From positions 1-12,267 of the forward strand of contig JAMOPH010000205.1 of the NCBI GenBank assembly GCA_027064665.1: DNA of 12,267 bases. The letters are read 5' to 3'. Of this stretch, positions 1-6,317 are shown piece by piece. Both the position numbers and the translations under genes were made by a program. Source of the DNA: a bacterium. Its GTDB lineage: Bacteria > UBP14 > UBA6098 > B30-G16. A model generated the notes under the pieces. It had not been told where the DNA came from and made no database searches. It saw only the letters and a program-made list of their open reading frames with translations. Each line of letters begins with the position of its first letter. Position 1 is the first letter of the stretch.

Positions 1-458
1 ATAGGACATATTTTGCAGAATACCGTGTCAGAAATTAGATATGGTATTAGAAAAACCGTGAAAACGAGGAAAAAGTATTTGCCGTAATTCATCCATCGCG
101 GCATTTTCCATTTTTTGACCGGGATTTTTGCTAAAAGTTCTTGAACGAGCCCGAAGGGGCAGACCCATCCGCAGAAAAAACGCCCCACTAATCCGGCGAA
201 TATAAGTAAAATCCCCAGGGTTGCCAGAGGAACAAATCCTATCACCATAAAGTGCTGCAGGGTTCCGGCGGGGCAACTTGTAAATGCGCCGGGGCAGGCA
301 TAACAGTTCAACACCGGCAGGATTATGGCTTTTAATTTGCCGCCGTATAGATGGGGCTTATATAGCCATCCGCTAATATATCCGTTGATTGCTATGGATG
401 AGACTATTAATACAACCCATCTAACTTTTGTGAGTGTATTGCCTTTAATTTTTGCCAT
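1..458 (-). CDS. 4Fe-4S-binding polytopic membrane protein (NapH/YccM-like), partial
   Basis: The gene is open at the left edge; 152 codons are visible from the ATG at 458. Hydrophobic segments lie near residues 14-26, 71-92 and 128-142. Between them sit cysteines in Fe-S-like spacing: C52, C55 and C62 in an NCYACPG...SCPAG stretch, then C96 and C100 in RFFCGWVCPFG, and C148/C151 in CKICP at the cut end, which looks like the start of a ferredoxin-type cluster. The CxxxCP pattern after a membrane helix is typical of the NapH/NosR/YccM family of membrane proteins with 4Fe-4S sites, which pass electrons to or from quinones or periplasmic partners. The electron partner here is unknown. The gene follows the CXXC mini-protein by 12 bp, so co-transcription is likely. 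A GGA-containing motif lies rather far upstream of the ATG, so the ribosome site is weak and translation may be coupled to the preceding gene. Family-level confidence is high; exact function is unknown. Confidence 0.88.
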   Translation of the reverse strand, partial: MAKIKGNTLTKVRWVVLIVSSIAINGYISGWLYKPHLYGGKLKAIILPVLNCYACPGAFTSCPAGTLQHFMVIGFVPLATLGILLIFAGLVGRFFCGWVCPFGLVQELLAKIPVKKWKMPRWMNYGKYFFLVFTVFLIPYLISDTVFCKICP

Positions 459-470
459 AGCAAAATAGCA

Positions 471-614
471 CTATCCTATTCCTATGCACGAGAGGCATAG
501 AGTGGTTCCGTTGGTTATGATTTCTGGGATATCACCCAGTTTTACACCATAATATACTAATATAATTCCGCCTGCGATGACCAACAGTGAAAGAATTTTT
601 TTCAGAGTTTTCAT
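471..614 (-). CDS. Small membrane CXXC protein, CD1871A-like
   Basis: This is a 47-codon gene that is easy to miss because of its size. It has a basic N-terminus (MKTLKKI), one hydrophobic helix at about residues 7-22, a short linker, and the C-terminal end TTLCLSCIGIG with Cys at 40 and 43. This architecture matches the small proteins annotated as 'CD1871A family CXXC motif-containing protein', which I recall ending in a CLECIG-type tail; that identification is from memory. The ATG lies 1 base after the TAA of the HU-like gene, and the next gene, an Fe-S membrane protein, starts 12 bp downstream. Placement next to a cysteine-rich membrane Fe-S protein suggests a small redox or thiol partner anchored in the membrane. 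The function of the family is not known to me. The frame is supported by the coherent helix-plus-CXXC design and tight packing rather than by length. Confidence 0.8.
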   Translation of the reverse strand: MKTLKKILSLLVIAGGIILVYYGVKLGDIPEIITNGTTLCLSCIGIG

Positions 615-615
615 A

Positions 616-927
616 TTATTTCATCCGAGACAGTTTCCGCAGTTCGTCAGGGGTGATTTTAATCATTTCCTTGAACTCGTTTGAGGGCTTGAACACGGGC
701 ACGACTCTTTCCGGAATGGGCACAGATTCGCCGGTGCGGGGATTTCTTGCCTTGCGAGGTTTTCTTATCTTGAGTTTAAATGTTCCAAAACGGCGAATTT
801 CTATATTGTGCCCTTCTGCCATCACTTCTTTTATAACCTCAAGGAGCGTATCACATATAACATGGACATCTGTCTTAGTGAATCCAGTTCGTTCGGCGAC
901 AATCTCAACAAGATCCGCTTTTGTCAT
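616..927 (-). CDS. HU/IHF-family nucleoid DNA-binding protein
   Basis: The 103-aa protein fits the HU/IHF fold along its length. An N-terminal helical part (TKADLVEIVAERTG, then a second helix to about residue 40) is followed by the IEIRRFGTFKL beta segment and the RNPRTGE signature of the DNA-inserting arm near residues 61-67. Proteins of this family bind and bend DNA as homo- or heterodimers. At 103 residues it is about ten longer than a typical 90-aa HU, with a charged C-terminal tail (DELRKLSRMK). The start is set by AAGGAGATAACT immediately before the ATG. Sequence alone does not separate HU from an IHF subunit. The gene is 71 bp downstream of the cyclophilin gene and is followed after 1 bp by the CXXC mini-protein, so it may lead a three-gene unit with the Fe-S membrane protein. 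Confidence 0.95.
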   Translation of the reverse strand: MTKADLVEIVAERTGFTKTDVHVICDTLLEVIKEVMAEGHNIEIRRFGTFKLKIRKPRKARNPRTGESVPIPERVVPVFKPSNEFKEMIKITPDELRKLSRMK

Positions 928-962
928 AGTTATCTCCTTGTTGATTTTTTAATTTTTACTAA

Positions 963-993
963 ATCAAAAAATGATTTTTTCGTTCTGTGTCAA
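963..993 (-). promoter_or_regulatory. Candidate promoter upstream of the HU-family gene
   Basis: A perfect TTGACA -35 hexamer (988-993, minus strand) lies between the cyclophilin stop and the HU start. The best -10 is poor: TTTGAT at 963-968 after a long 19-base spacer, inside A/T tracts. The same stretch holds two direct copies of AAAAAATCA and a small A/T hairpin. Only the -35 is convincing. Confidence 0.3.
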
Positions 994-998
994 GAGAA

Positions 999-1670
999 TT
1001 ATTCCGACTTTTTTGGGGTCAGGGTTTCTTCCTTGAGATAAACTTTTCTCATATAGATGGGTTTTAAGGGATGGTCCCCGGGTCCGGTCTTGACCTGAGC
1101 GATCTTTTGAACCACATCCATCCCCTTTATCACATAGCCGAACACCGTGTATTGTCCGTCCAGAAACGGCGTGGGCTTGAGGGTGATGTAGAACTGGCTC
1201 CCCGAGGATTCTTTGTTGGGATTGACCTGGTCGGGCAGTCTTGCGCAGGCGACCGCGCCGGTGGTGTGTTTGAGGTCGGTTATCTCGGCGGGGATTGTAT
1301 ATCCCGGACCGCCTCTGCCCGTGCCTGTCGGGTCTCCGCCCTGAATCACAAAGCCCGGCACTATGCGGTGAAATGTCAGCCCATTGTAAAAGCCCTTTTT
1401 GACCAGATACACAAAGTTGGCGCAGGTCTTTGGGGCTTTGTCGGGGCGAAGTTGGATTTCTATGTTCCCGAAATCTGTCTCTATCACCACAACCGGTCTG
1501 CTGTTGGGGTCAAGTTTGACCTGTTCCCACGGCTTTTTCTCGGCAACCTGTGTCTGCGGCGTCTGGGGTGAACTCTTTTTCTCCTCGGCTTTTTTGGATT
1601 CCTTGCCGCTGCATCCGGCGAAGGTCAAAAATATCCCCACAATTGCCGCCAGAAAAAATTTGTTTCTCAT
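999..1670 (-). CDS. Cyclophilin-type peptidyl-prolyl cis-trans isomerase, lipoprotein
   Basis: The 223-aa protein starts with a lipoprotein signal: basic MRNK, a hydrophobic core, and a lipobox ending FAGC with the lipidated Cys at 20. A charged linker to about residue 55 precedes the cyclophilin domain at about 58-213. Hallmarks include [15 protein letters not shown] (H101, R102, Q110), SGSQFYI (about 157-162) and DGQYTVFG (about 171-178). Cyclophilins isomerise Xaa-Pro bonds. The signal places this one on the outer face of the membrane, where it would help fold exported proteins. A leucine occupies the site where human cyclophilin A has its drug-contacting tryptophan, as in many bacterial members. 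The start is supported by GGAGGTTAAG directly before the ATG. It begins 15 bp after the DUF3857 gene, so the two are probably co-transcribed with the TPR gene as an envelope group. Confidence 0.95.
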   Translation of the reverse strand: MRNKFFLAAIVGIFLTFAGCSGKESKKAEEKKSSPQTPQTQVAEKKPWEQVKLDPNSRPVVVIETDFGNIEIQLRPDKAPKTCANFVYLVKKGFYNGLTFHRIVPGFVIQGGDPTGTGRGGPGYTIPAEITDLKHTTGAVACARLPDQVNPNKESSGSQFYITLKPTPFLDGQYTVFGYVIKGMDVVQKIAQVKTGPGDHPLKPIYMRKVYLKEETLTPKKSE

Positions 1671-1685
1671 CTTAACCTCCGGGTT

Positions 1686-3761
1686 TTATTTCTTCAGTAT
1701 CACCCACGATTTGGTCGCCTGAGAGCGGCGGAACATCGCTGCCCGCAACTGAGGGTAATCCTCTGCAGGAAACAGCCTGTCGGCAAATTCCTTGTGTTCT
1801 GTGGCGATAACTGCGTGCCTGGTTTTGTCATATTTGAACGAGAGGCTGTATTTTATTGAATCAATACTGAACGAGAAATCCTGCGGGATATACTGCGGCT
1901 CAAATTTTTCCGGAAGTTTTACAATCCACACGCGTTCTGCAAGAACAGGCGGGTTGAACCATATCGGCGTTTGCCTCTGCGGTTGTCCGTAAGCCGAGGG
2001 TTTGAACTCAAGGTCGGGGAACTGAAAAGCCAGAAGTTTTTTGCCGGCTGATTGAGCAAGTTGCGGGACAGAAAGATGTCTGCTGACAACGGCGGTTGAG
2101 TCCAGCGAATTTATGCCTGTTATTGAGTAATCCACCAGTTTTGCTCCCGGATAGAAATCGCCTGCGCCGGTTTCAAAATCACGGTCAATCTGTTTTTTCT
2201 GCTGTTCCCGGTAGTATCTTACACTTTTGCTTTCATAGTCCCCATAGACCGTTTTTATCCGGGTGTCGGCGTCGCCGGTGGGGGAGAGGTCAATCCACAG
2301 GGTCTCCACCGTGCCGTAGGTCCACTGGTCGTTTTCGGGGAGTTTCATCATCTGGGCGCCGCTTTCGGACAGCCAGATTCCCATCTGCCCCTCGTTGTCC
2401 GGCGGGATATTCCCCGGGGGAAGATATTTGCTGAATGGGTCGGAAATCATCCAGTTTCCGTCAATTTTTGCCGCCACCAGAGGCGTGCTGAAAAAGGCGA
2501 GCGAGGGAACATCATCTATCGCCCTGCCGTTGAGGACATCGGTGGCGTAAATCAGTTGGGATTCAATCCCGGCGTGGTTGAGCATATATGTCATCAGAGC
2601 GGCGAGGTCAAGCGGGTTGGCGATGCCGTCGTCAAATATCTCCGAGACTTTGCGGGGGAACCATTTATATTGGCTCATTCCCGCACCGACTTTGCGGAAA
2701 GTTATGTTGAGATATTCATAAATCTTGTAAAATTTTTGCTTGGGAGAGAGATTTTGAGTGATTGAATCAACAAAAGCATCAAGTTTTTGAGAACCATCCA
2801 TAGATACGGCGAAGGAATCGGCAAGAACTTTGATAAGTTTTGCCTCATCTATATTAAATCCTATCCACAATGTTGGCAGAAACATAGGATATGGTGCAGA
2901 CCATACCTCGTGAACCACAGGAGCGATGTCATCTTTTGCCCATTTATATATTCGTCTGCCGTTTTTCTCCGTTTCTTCGGGAGAAAGCCCGTAATATCTA
3001 ACAAAATCCTTTGGCAGATTTGCCGGGATTTCCGCGATAACTTCCTTGTGGAGTATGGGCTCCTCGCCGCCGAACACTATTCTGTCAGCCAGCGGATGAG
3101 CCGGCGTGACGGAGTTATAATCAATGTGATATTGATAATCCACCACTGCGCCCACGGATATCTGCGGCGGCGCAACCTTGATTCTTCTGAGCAGATTATA
3201 ACTTGGATATCTATTGAACATTTCTGCCAACTCAAATGCGGCATCATCAAGATGATATACATTGCTATCAGCAGTTATAGTGCGGCAGAAATCTATATCT
3301 CCATCCTGATATGGCTTAACAAAGTAGAACTTCTTTGTAGCGTTTACACCTTTCCCTCGCTCTGTTAGAATTAAAATTATATTTCGCACCGTTTTTCTGG
3401 CGGTAGTATCCGATGTAAATTCGTATTTTATAGTCTGATTTAGTATAACATACGATGCTCCCGGGTATTTTTTCGCTAATTCTTGTTTAGATAATGCTGT
3501 TAGAAGGACTGAGTCCTTTATATCCGAGATCGTTTTCCACTCGTCCCCGGGACGGGGATGTGTCATAGTCAGGCGCACGACATCGCCTCGCTTGAATGTC
3601 TGTTTGCCCTTTTCCGTTTCTACAATAATCTTGTTTTTTCTTATTTCAAGTATGTTGCACCTGACTTCCTCGCCGTTTTTCAAAAATAGAATGTCTCTGA
3701 ATACCGCACCGAATAGTGTAGATAGGATTAAAACGGCGAGTAATATCGCTATTTTCCTCAT
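1686..3761 (-). CDS. Exported DUF3857 / transglutaminase-like protein with degenerate active site
   Basis: The 691-aa protein has a signal peptide (about residues 1-19, ending FGA). Next is a small beta domain at about 23-66 (DILFLKNGEEVRC...RGDVVRL) like those in many Bacteroidota-type surface proteins. A DUF3857-like region spans about 100-290. A transglutaminase-like core follows at about 335-450 (KIYEYLNITFR, LDLAALMTYMLNHAGIES, KIDGNWMISDPF). A C-terminal beta-rich domain occupies about 480-691. In active relatives the core carries a Cys-His-Asp triad. Here the Cys position reads N382/P383 and the His position is about T426; only D441 remains. The whole protein has just two Cys, at 35 and 159, both outside the core. 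It is therefore probably non-catalytic, with a binding or structural role in the periplasm. The ATG follows GGAGAG, and the preceding TPR gene ends 3 bp upstream. Base composition is lower in parts of the 5' half than in the 3' half. Confidence 0.85.
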   Translation of the reverse strand: MRKIAILLAVLILSTLFGAVFRDILFLKNGEEVRCNILEIRKNKIIVETEKGKQTFKRGDVVRLTMTHPRPGDEWKTISDIKDSVLLTALSKQELAKKYPGASYVILNQTIKYEFTSDTTARKTVRNIILILTERGKGVNATKKFYFVKPYQDGDIDFCRTITADSNVYHLDDAAFELAEMFNRYPSYNLLRRIKVAPPQISVGAVVDYQYHIDYNSVTPAHPLADRIVFGGEEPILHKEVIAEIPANLPKDFVRYYGLSPEETEKNGRRIYKWAKDDIAPVVHEVWSAPYPMFLPTLWIGFNIDEAKLIKVLADSFAVSMDGSQKLDAFVDSITQNLSPKQKFYKIYEYLNITFRKVGAGMSQYKWFPRKVSEIFDDGIANPLDLAALMTYMLNHAGIESQLIYATDVLNGRAIDDVPSLAFFSTPLVAAKIDGNWMISDPFSKYLPPGNIPPDNEGQMGIWLSESGAQMMKLPENDQWTYGTVETLWIDLSPTGDADTRIKTVYGDYESKSVRYYREQQKKQIDRDFETGAGDFYPGAKLVDYSITGINSLDSTAVVSRHLSVPQLAQSAGKKLLAFQFPDLEFKPSAYGQPQRQTPIWFNPPVLAERVWIVKLPEKFEPQYIPQDFSFSIDSIKYSLSFKYDKTRHAVIATEHKEFADRLFPAEDYPQLRAAMFRRSQATKSWVILKK

Positions 3762-3764
3762 ATT

Positions 3765-4535
3765 TTACTCTCCTTCTGTTTTCTGATATTGGTTCTTTCC
3801 GGTTATGGTATCAATTAGTTCCTGTGCACTCTCTATAAATTGCTTATTTCTCGGAGTAGTTGGCGTTTCAGTTGCCCGTTTGAGGCATTTTAGCGCAGAA
3901 GATGTGTCGCCTTTGGCAATATATTCCCTGCCCAATACATACCAATACTCGGCGCAGTTTTCGTCATATTTTGTAGCCTTTTTAAATTCCTCTAATGCCT
4001 TTGATGTATCCGCATCCCCAAGCCCATGGGGTTTTCTCTTTAGTATTGAGATTTTCCCCACCTGCTGATGCCACAATCCTAAGACATAATGCGCCAGTGC
4101 ATCTTTAGAATCTAACTTTAAAGCATAGTCAACTTCCTCTTTAATTCGGTTTATTATAGCAAAATCCTTTATATCTTCCACATTTTCGGTGAACAATGTC
4201 ATAAGTGCGAGGTTATATGCCAGTTGCGAATGTGCCTGAGGTATCTCTTTATCAAGTTTTATTGCTTTAGATAGATATGTATTCCCCACTTTTAGAGTGT
4301 CCAGCCTCGTTTTCTCTATAAAATTTTGCGCCTTTAGATTGTATGCCGCCCCAATTCGCCACAGCACCTGTGGATTGTCCGGGTCCATTGACTCGGCACG
4401 CCTGTAGTTTTTCAGGGCGTCCTCATACTCGCCACGCTTTAGAAAATGGTCGCCGATTTTTAGAAGTTCATCCACTGACTCGGCGAAAATCATCCCCGCA
4501 ATCGCCCACACTATGATGACCGCCCACTTTTTCAT
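3765..4535 (-). CDS. Exported TPR protein, RMD1/FAM82-like
   Basis: The open frame extends to 4604, but I place the start at the ATG at 4535. It gives a clean signal peptide (MKKW, hydrophobic core, cleavage near IFA-ES at residue 18-19) and is preceded by GGGGGAA. The 256-aa product has TPR-like helix pairs at about residues 20-53, 55-95, 100-142, 143-190 and 194-225. Recognisable units include the segment ending RRAESMDPDNPQ, the AHYVLGLWHQQVGK unit, and LEEFKKATKYDENCAEYWYV. This pattern, with AHYVLG..H followed by a linker into another TPR, resembles bacterial homologues of the 'regulator of microtubule dynamics' (RMD1) TPR family. TPRs mediate protein contacts and no enzymatic motif is present. 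It precedes the DUF3857 gene by 3 bp, so the two are probably translated together and may act together in the periplasm. Confidence 0.85.
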   Translation of the reverse strand: MKKWAVIIVWAIAGMIFAESVDELLKIGDHFLKRGEYEDALKNYRRAESMDPDNPQVLWRIGAAYNLKAQNFIEKTRLDTLKVGNTYLSKAIKLDKEIPQAHSQLAYNLALMTLFTENVEDIKDFAIINRIKEEVDYALKLDSKDALAHYVLGLWHQQVGKISILKRKPHGLGDADTSKALEEFKKATKYDENCAEYWYVLGREYIAKGDTSSALKCLKRATETPTTPRNKQFIESAQELIDTITGKNQYQKTEGE

Positions 4536-4542
4536 ACAGTGC

Positions 4543-4549
4543 TTCCCCC
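4543..4549 (-). promoter_or_regulatory. Ribosome binding site fixing the TPR gene start
   Basis: GGGGGAA on the minus strand, 7 bases from the ATG at 4535. The longer in-frame start at 4604 has no comparable site and would put 23 residues before the signal peptide. Confidence 0.6.
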
Positions 4550-4620
4550 GGTCATAAGGCATTATCTTACCAAAATATAATTCAAGCCCGCAGACTGCAA
4601 CCAAATTATGTGGGGACCCT

Positions 4621-5586
4621 TTATTTTTTTCGCTTCAGGAGTTTTTTCGCCTTTTGCGCGATTGACTGATAGTCAAGCCCGAAGGCACGCAGAAGTTCCT
4701 CGGGTTGACCGGATTCGCCGAATCTGTCCTGCACGCCCACAAATTCCATCGGCACAGGATTGGTTCTGACCACCACCTCGGCGACAGCACTTCCCATCCC
4801 GCCGTGGATTTGGTGCTCCTCAACCGTCAGAATTGCCCCGGTCTCCTGCGCCGCTTTGACTATGGCGTCCTCATCTATGGGCTTTATCGTGTGCAGGTCA
4901 AGAATCTGGGCGGATATCCCGTCCTTTTCCAGAATTTCTGCGGCAAGGATTGATTCTGCCACCATTGCCCCGCAGGCGATGATTGTGAGGTCTTTGCCGT
5001 CTTTGACCAGCCGCGCTCTGCCGACCTCAAACGGAGTGTCTTTGTCGGTGATTGTTGGCACTGGCGCCCGCCCAAAGCGAATATAGACCGGACCCTCAAT
5101 CTCCTCAATCGCTGCCACGGTTGCCTTGTAGGTCTCCTCGGCGTCCGCAGGGACCAAAAGCGTCATCCTCGGCAGGACCCTCATAGCGGCGATTTCCTCT
5201 AATGCCTGATGGGTTGCGCCGTCAGGTCCCACCGATATTCCGCCGTGGGCTCCCCCGATTTTGACATTGAGGTTTGAGTAGCATACAGTGGTCCTTATCT
5301 GGTCGTAGGCGCGCCCGGCGGCGAAAACCCCGTATGTGGAAAATACTGCGATTTTCCCTGCCAGCGCGAATCCCGCCGCCATACCGACGCCGTTCTGCTC
5401 GGCAATCCCTGCGTTGAAAAATCTATCGGGGAATTTTTCGGAGAAATAACTTGCCCTCGTGGATTCGGTCAAATCCGCGCCGATGACCACTAATTCTGGA
5501 TGGCGTTCGGCAAGGTCCGCCAGCGCGCGACCAAAACCGTTTCGGCTCGGCTCCATTTTCCAGCCGTGTTCCTCATATATATTCAT
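4621..5586 (-). CDS. Transketolase, C-terminal subunit (split transketolase)
   Basis: The 321-aa protein corresponds to the pyrimidine-binding plus C-terminal domains of transketolase. GIAEQN (E63) supplies the Glu that activates thiamine diphosphate. The segments around VFSTYGVFAAGRAYDQ and the HGGISVGPDGATHQ loop (H114, H126) are typical of this half. A transketolase C-domain fills about residues 195-315. With the N-terminal subunit encoded two genes upstream it should form the full enzyme. Transketolase transfers two-carbon ketol units between sugar phosphates in the non-oxidative pentose phosphate pathway, in the cytoplasm. Two-gene transketolases are common in archaea and in a range of bacteria. 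The ATG overlaps the methyltransferase stop by 4 bp (ATGA) and follows a strong AAGGAGGCGATTT site. A role in 1-deoxyxylulose-5-phosphate synthesis is less likely, because the neighbouring N-half is transketolase-like. Confidence 0.93.
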   Translation of the reverse strand: MNIYEEHGWKMEPSRNGFGRALADLAERHPELVVIGADLTESTRASYFSEKFPDRFFNAGIAEQNGVGMAAGFALAGKIAVFSTYGVFAAGRAYDQIRTTVCYSNLNVKIGGAHGGISVGPDGATHQALEEIAAMRVLPRMTLLVPADAEETYKATVAAIEEIEGPVYIRFGRAPVPTITDKDTPFEVGRARLVKDGKDLTIIACGAMVAESILAAEILEKDGISAQILDLHTIKPIDEDAIVKAAQETGAILTVEEHQIHGGMGSAVAEVVVRTNPVPMEFVGVQDRFGESGQPEELLRAFGLDYQSIAQKAKKLLKRKK

Positions 5587-6317
5587 AAATCGCCTCCTTT
5601 TTTCGTTGCTATTCCCACTTTGCGCGGGAAATCGGCGTCGGCGCGCCAGAATTCAACCTCAAAACCCGCCAGATTCAGGATAAATTTTATCATATACTCC
5701 GACCATATATGAAAATCCAGCGAAAAGCCCCTGCCAGTTCTGGCATCGGTGAACCTGCGCGAAAGAGTCCCACGGGCGGAGTCAAATTTGCAGTCGGTGG
5801 ATATCACCGCGCCGCCGCCGGCAAAATTTATGTGCGTGTTCCGCCATCCGCCGGAAAACCTCAACTGGACGAAATCAGCGAAATCAATCATTAAGGTTCC
5901 GCCGGGCTTGAGGACTCTGAAGGTCTCCCTTGCGATTGCATAAAAATCCTCCATACTCCAGTGGGGGAATGGGTTTGCCAGCATAGTTGCCGCGTCAAAG
6001 TGGGCGTCCTCAAAGGGCATTTTGCGGGCGTCGGCGAGCAGAATTTGGGCGGGAATTTGGTTTTCCGCGAAAAATTTTTTGCCCTCCTCAATTAGAAACC
6101 CGCAGGAATCCATCCCCACGGCGCGGTAGTCGTTGTTTATCAGCGCCATCGTGGATATGCCGGCGCCACAGCCGATATCCAGCACCAGCGCACCCTCGCC
6201 CAAATTCAGATATTCCCCCACAAGTTCTGTCAGTTCCACCATCCGCTCGTAGCCCTTAGGGGATGAGGGCAGAAAATCCTCCGAAAATATCCGGTAGTAT
6301 TGTTCAAACCCGTTCAT
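5583..6317 (-). CDS. SAM-dependent class I methyltransferase
   Basis: The 244-aa protein has the class I methyltransferase fold. Motif I is VLDIGCGAGIS (D47, G49, G51, G53), an acidic residue (D70, in AVGMDSCGF) ends the second strand, and LLADARKMPF (D96) lines the adenine pocket. VLKPGGTLMIDF follows as the post-motif strand. It resembles Methyltransf_11/25-type enzymes. The substrate cannot be told from sequence; the C-terminal half (about 130-235) has the substrate-specific insert. Its ATG overlaps the transketolase N-subunit stop (ATGA) and its own TGA overlaps the transketolase C-subunit ATG, so it is translationally coupled on both sides. AGGGA lies 7 bases upstream of the ATG. The link to transketolase is positional only; a small-molecule or protein substrate tied to sugar metabolism is a guess. 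Confidence 0.9.
   Translation of the reverse strand: MNGFEQYYRIFSEDFLPSSPKGYERMVELTELVGEYLNLGEGALVLDIGCGAGISTMALINNDYRAVGMDSCGFLIEEGKKFFAENQIPAQILLADARKMPFEDAHFDAATMLANPFPHWSMEDFYAIARETFRVLKPGGTLMIDFADFVQLRFSGGWRNTHINFAGGGAVISTDCKFDSARGTLSRRFTDARTGRGFSLDFHIWSEYMIKFILNLAGFEVEFWRADADFPRKVGIATKKGGDL

Noticed and set aside
28..276. An 82-codon minus-strand frame near the left edge
   Set aside because: It lies in another frame inside the Fe-S membrane protein, whose Cys motifs and hydrophobic segments show the true frame. The gene has no stop within the window.
963..981. A/T hairpin AAATCA-TTTTT-TGATTT between the cyclophilin and HU genes as a terminator
   Set aside because: The stem has almost no G/C pairs and there is no proper U-run after it, so it should not stop transcription. 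I treat it only as part of an A/T-rich leader.
1071..1571. A 166-codon plus-strand frame across the cyclophilin gene
   Set aside because: The opposite strand encodes an unmistakable cyclophilin domain over the same bases; the plus-strand product has no family resemblance.
2787..3368. A 193-codon plus-strand open frame opposite the DUF3857 gene
   Set aside because: It is antisense to a well-supported gene, its product has no recognisable domain or ordered composition, and there is no ribosome site. It is a shadow of the real coding strand.
4536..4620. Promoter or terminator between the transketolase C-subunit and the TPR gene
   Set aside because: TTGCAG and TATATT occur on the minus strand but with poor spacing (about 15), and no G/C hairpin with a T-run is present. 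The 85-bp gap remains unassigned.
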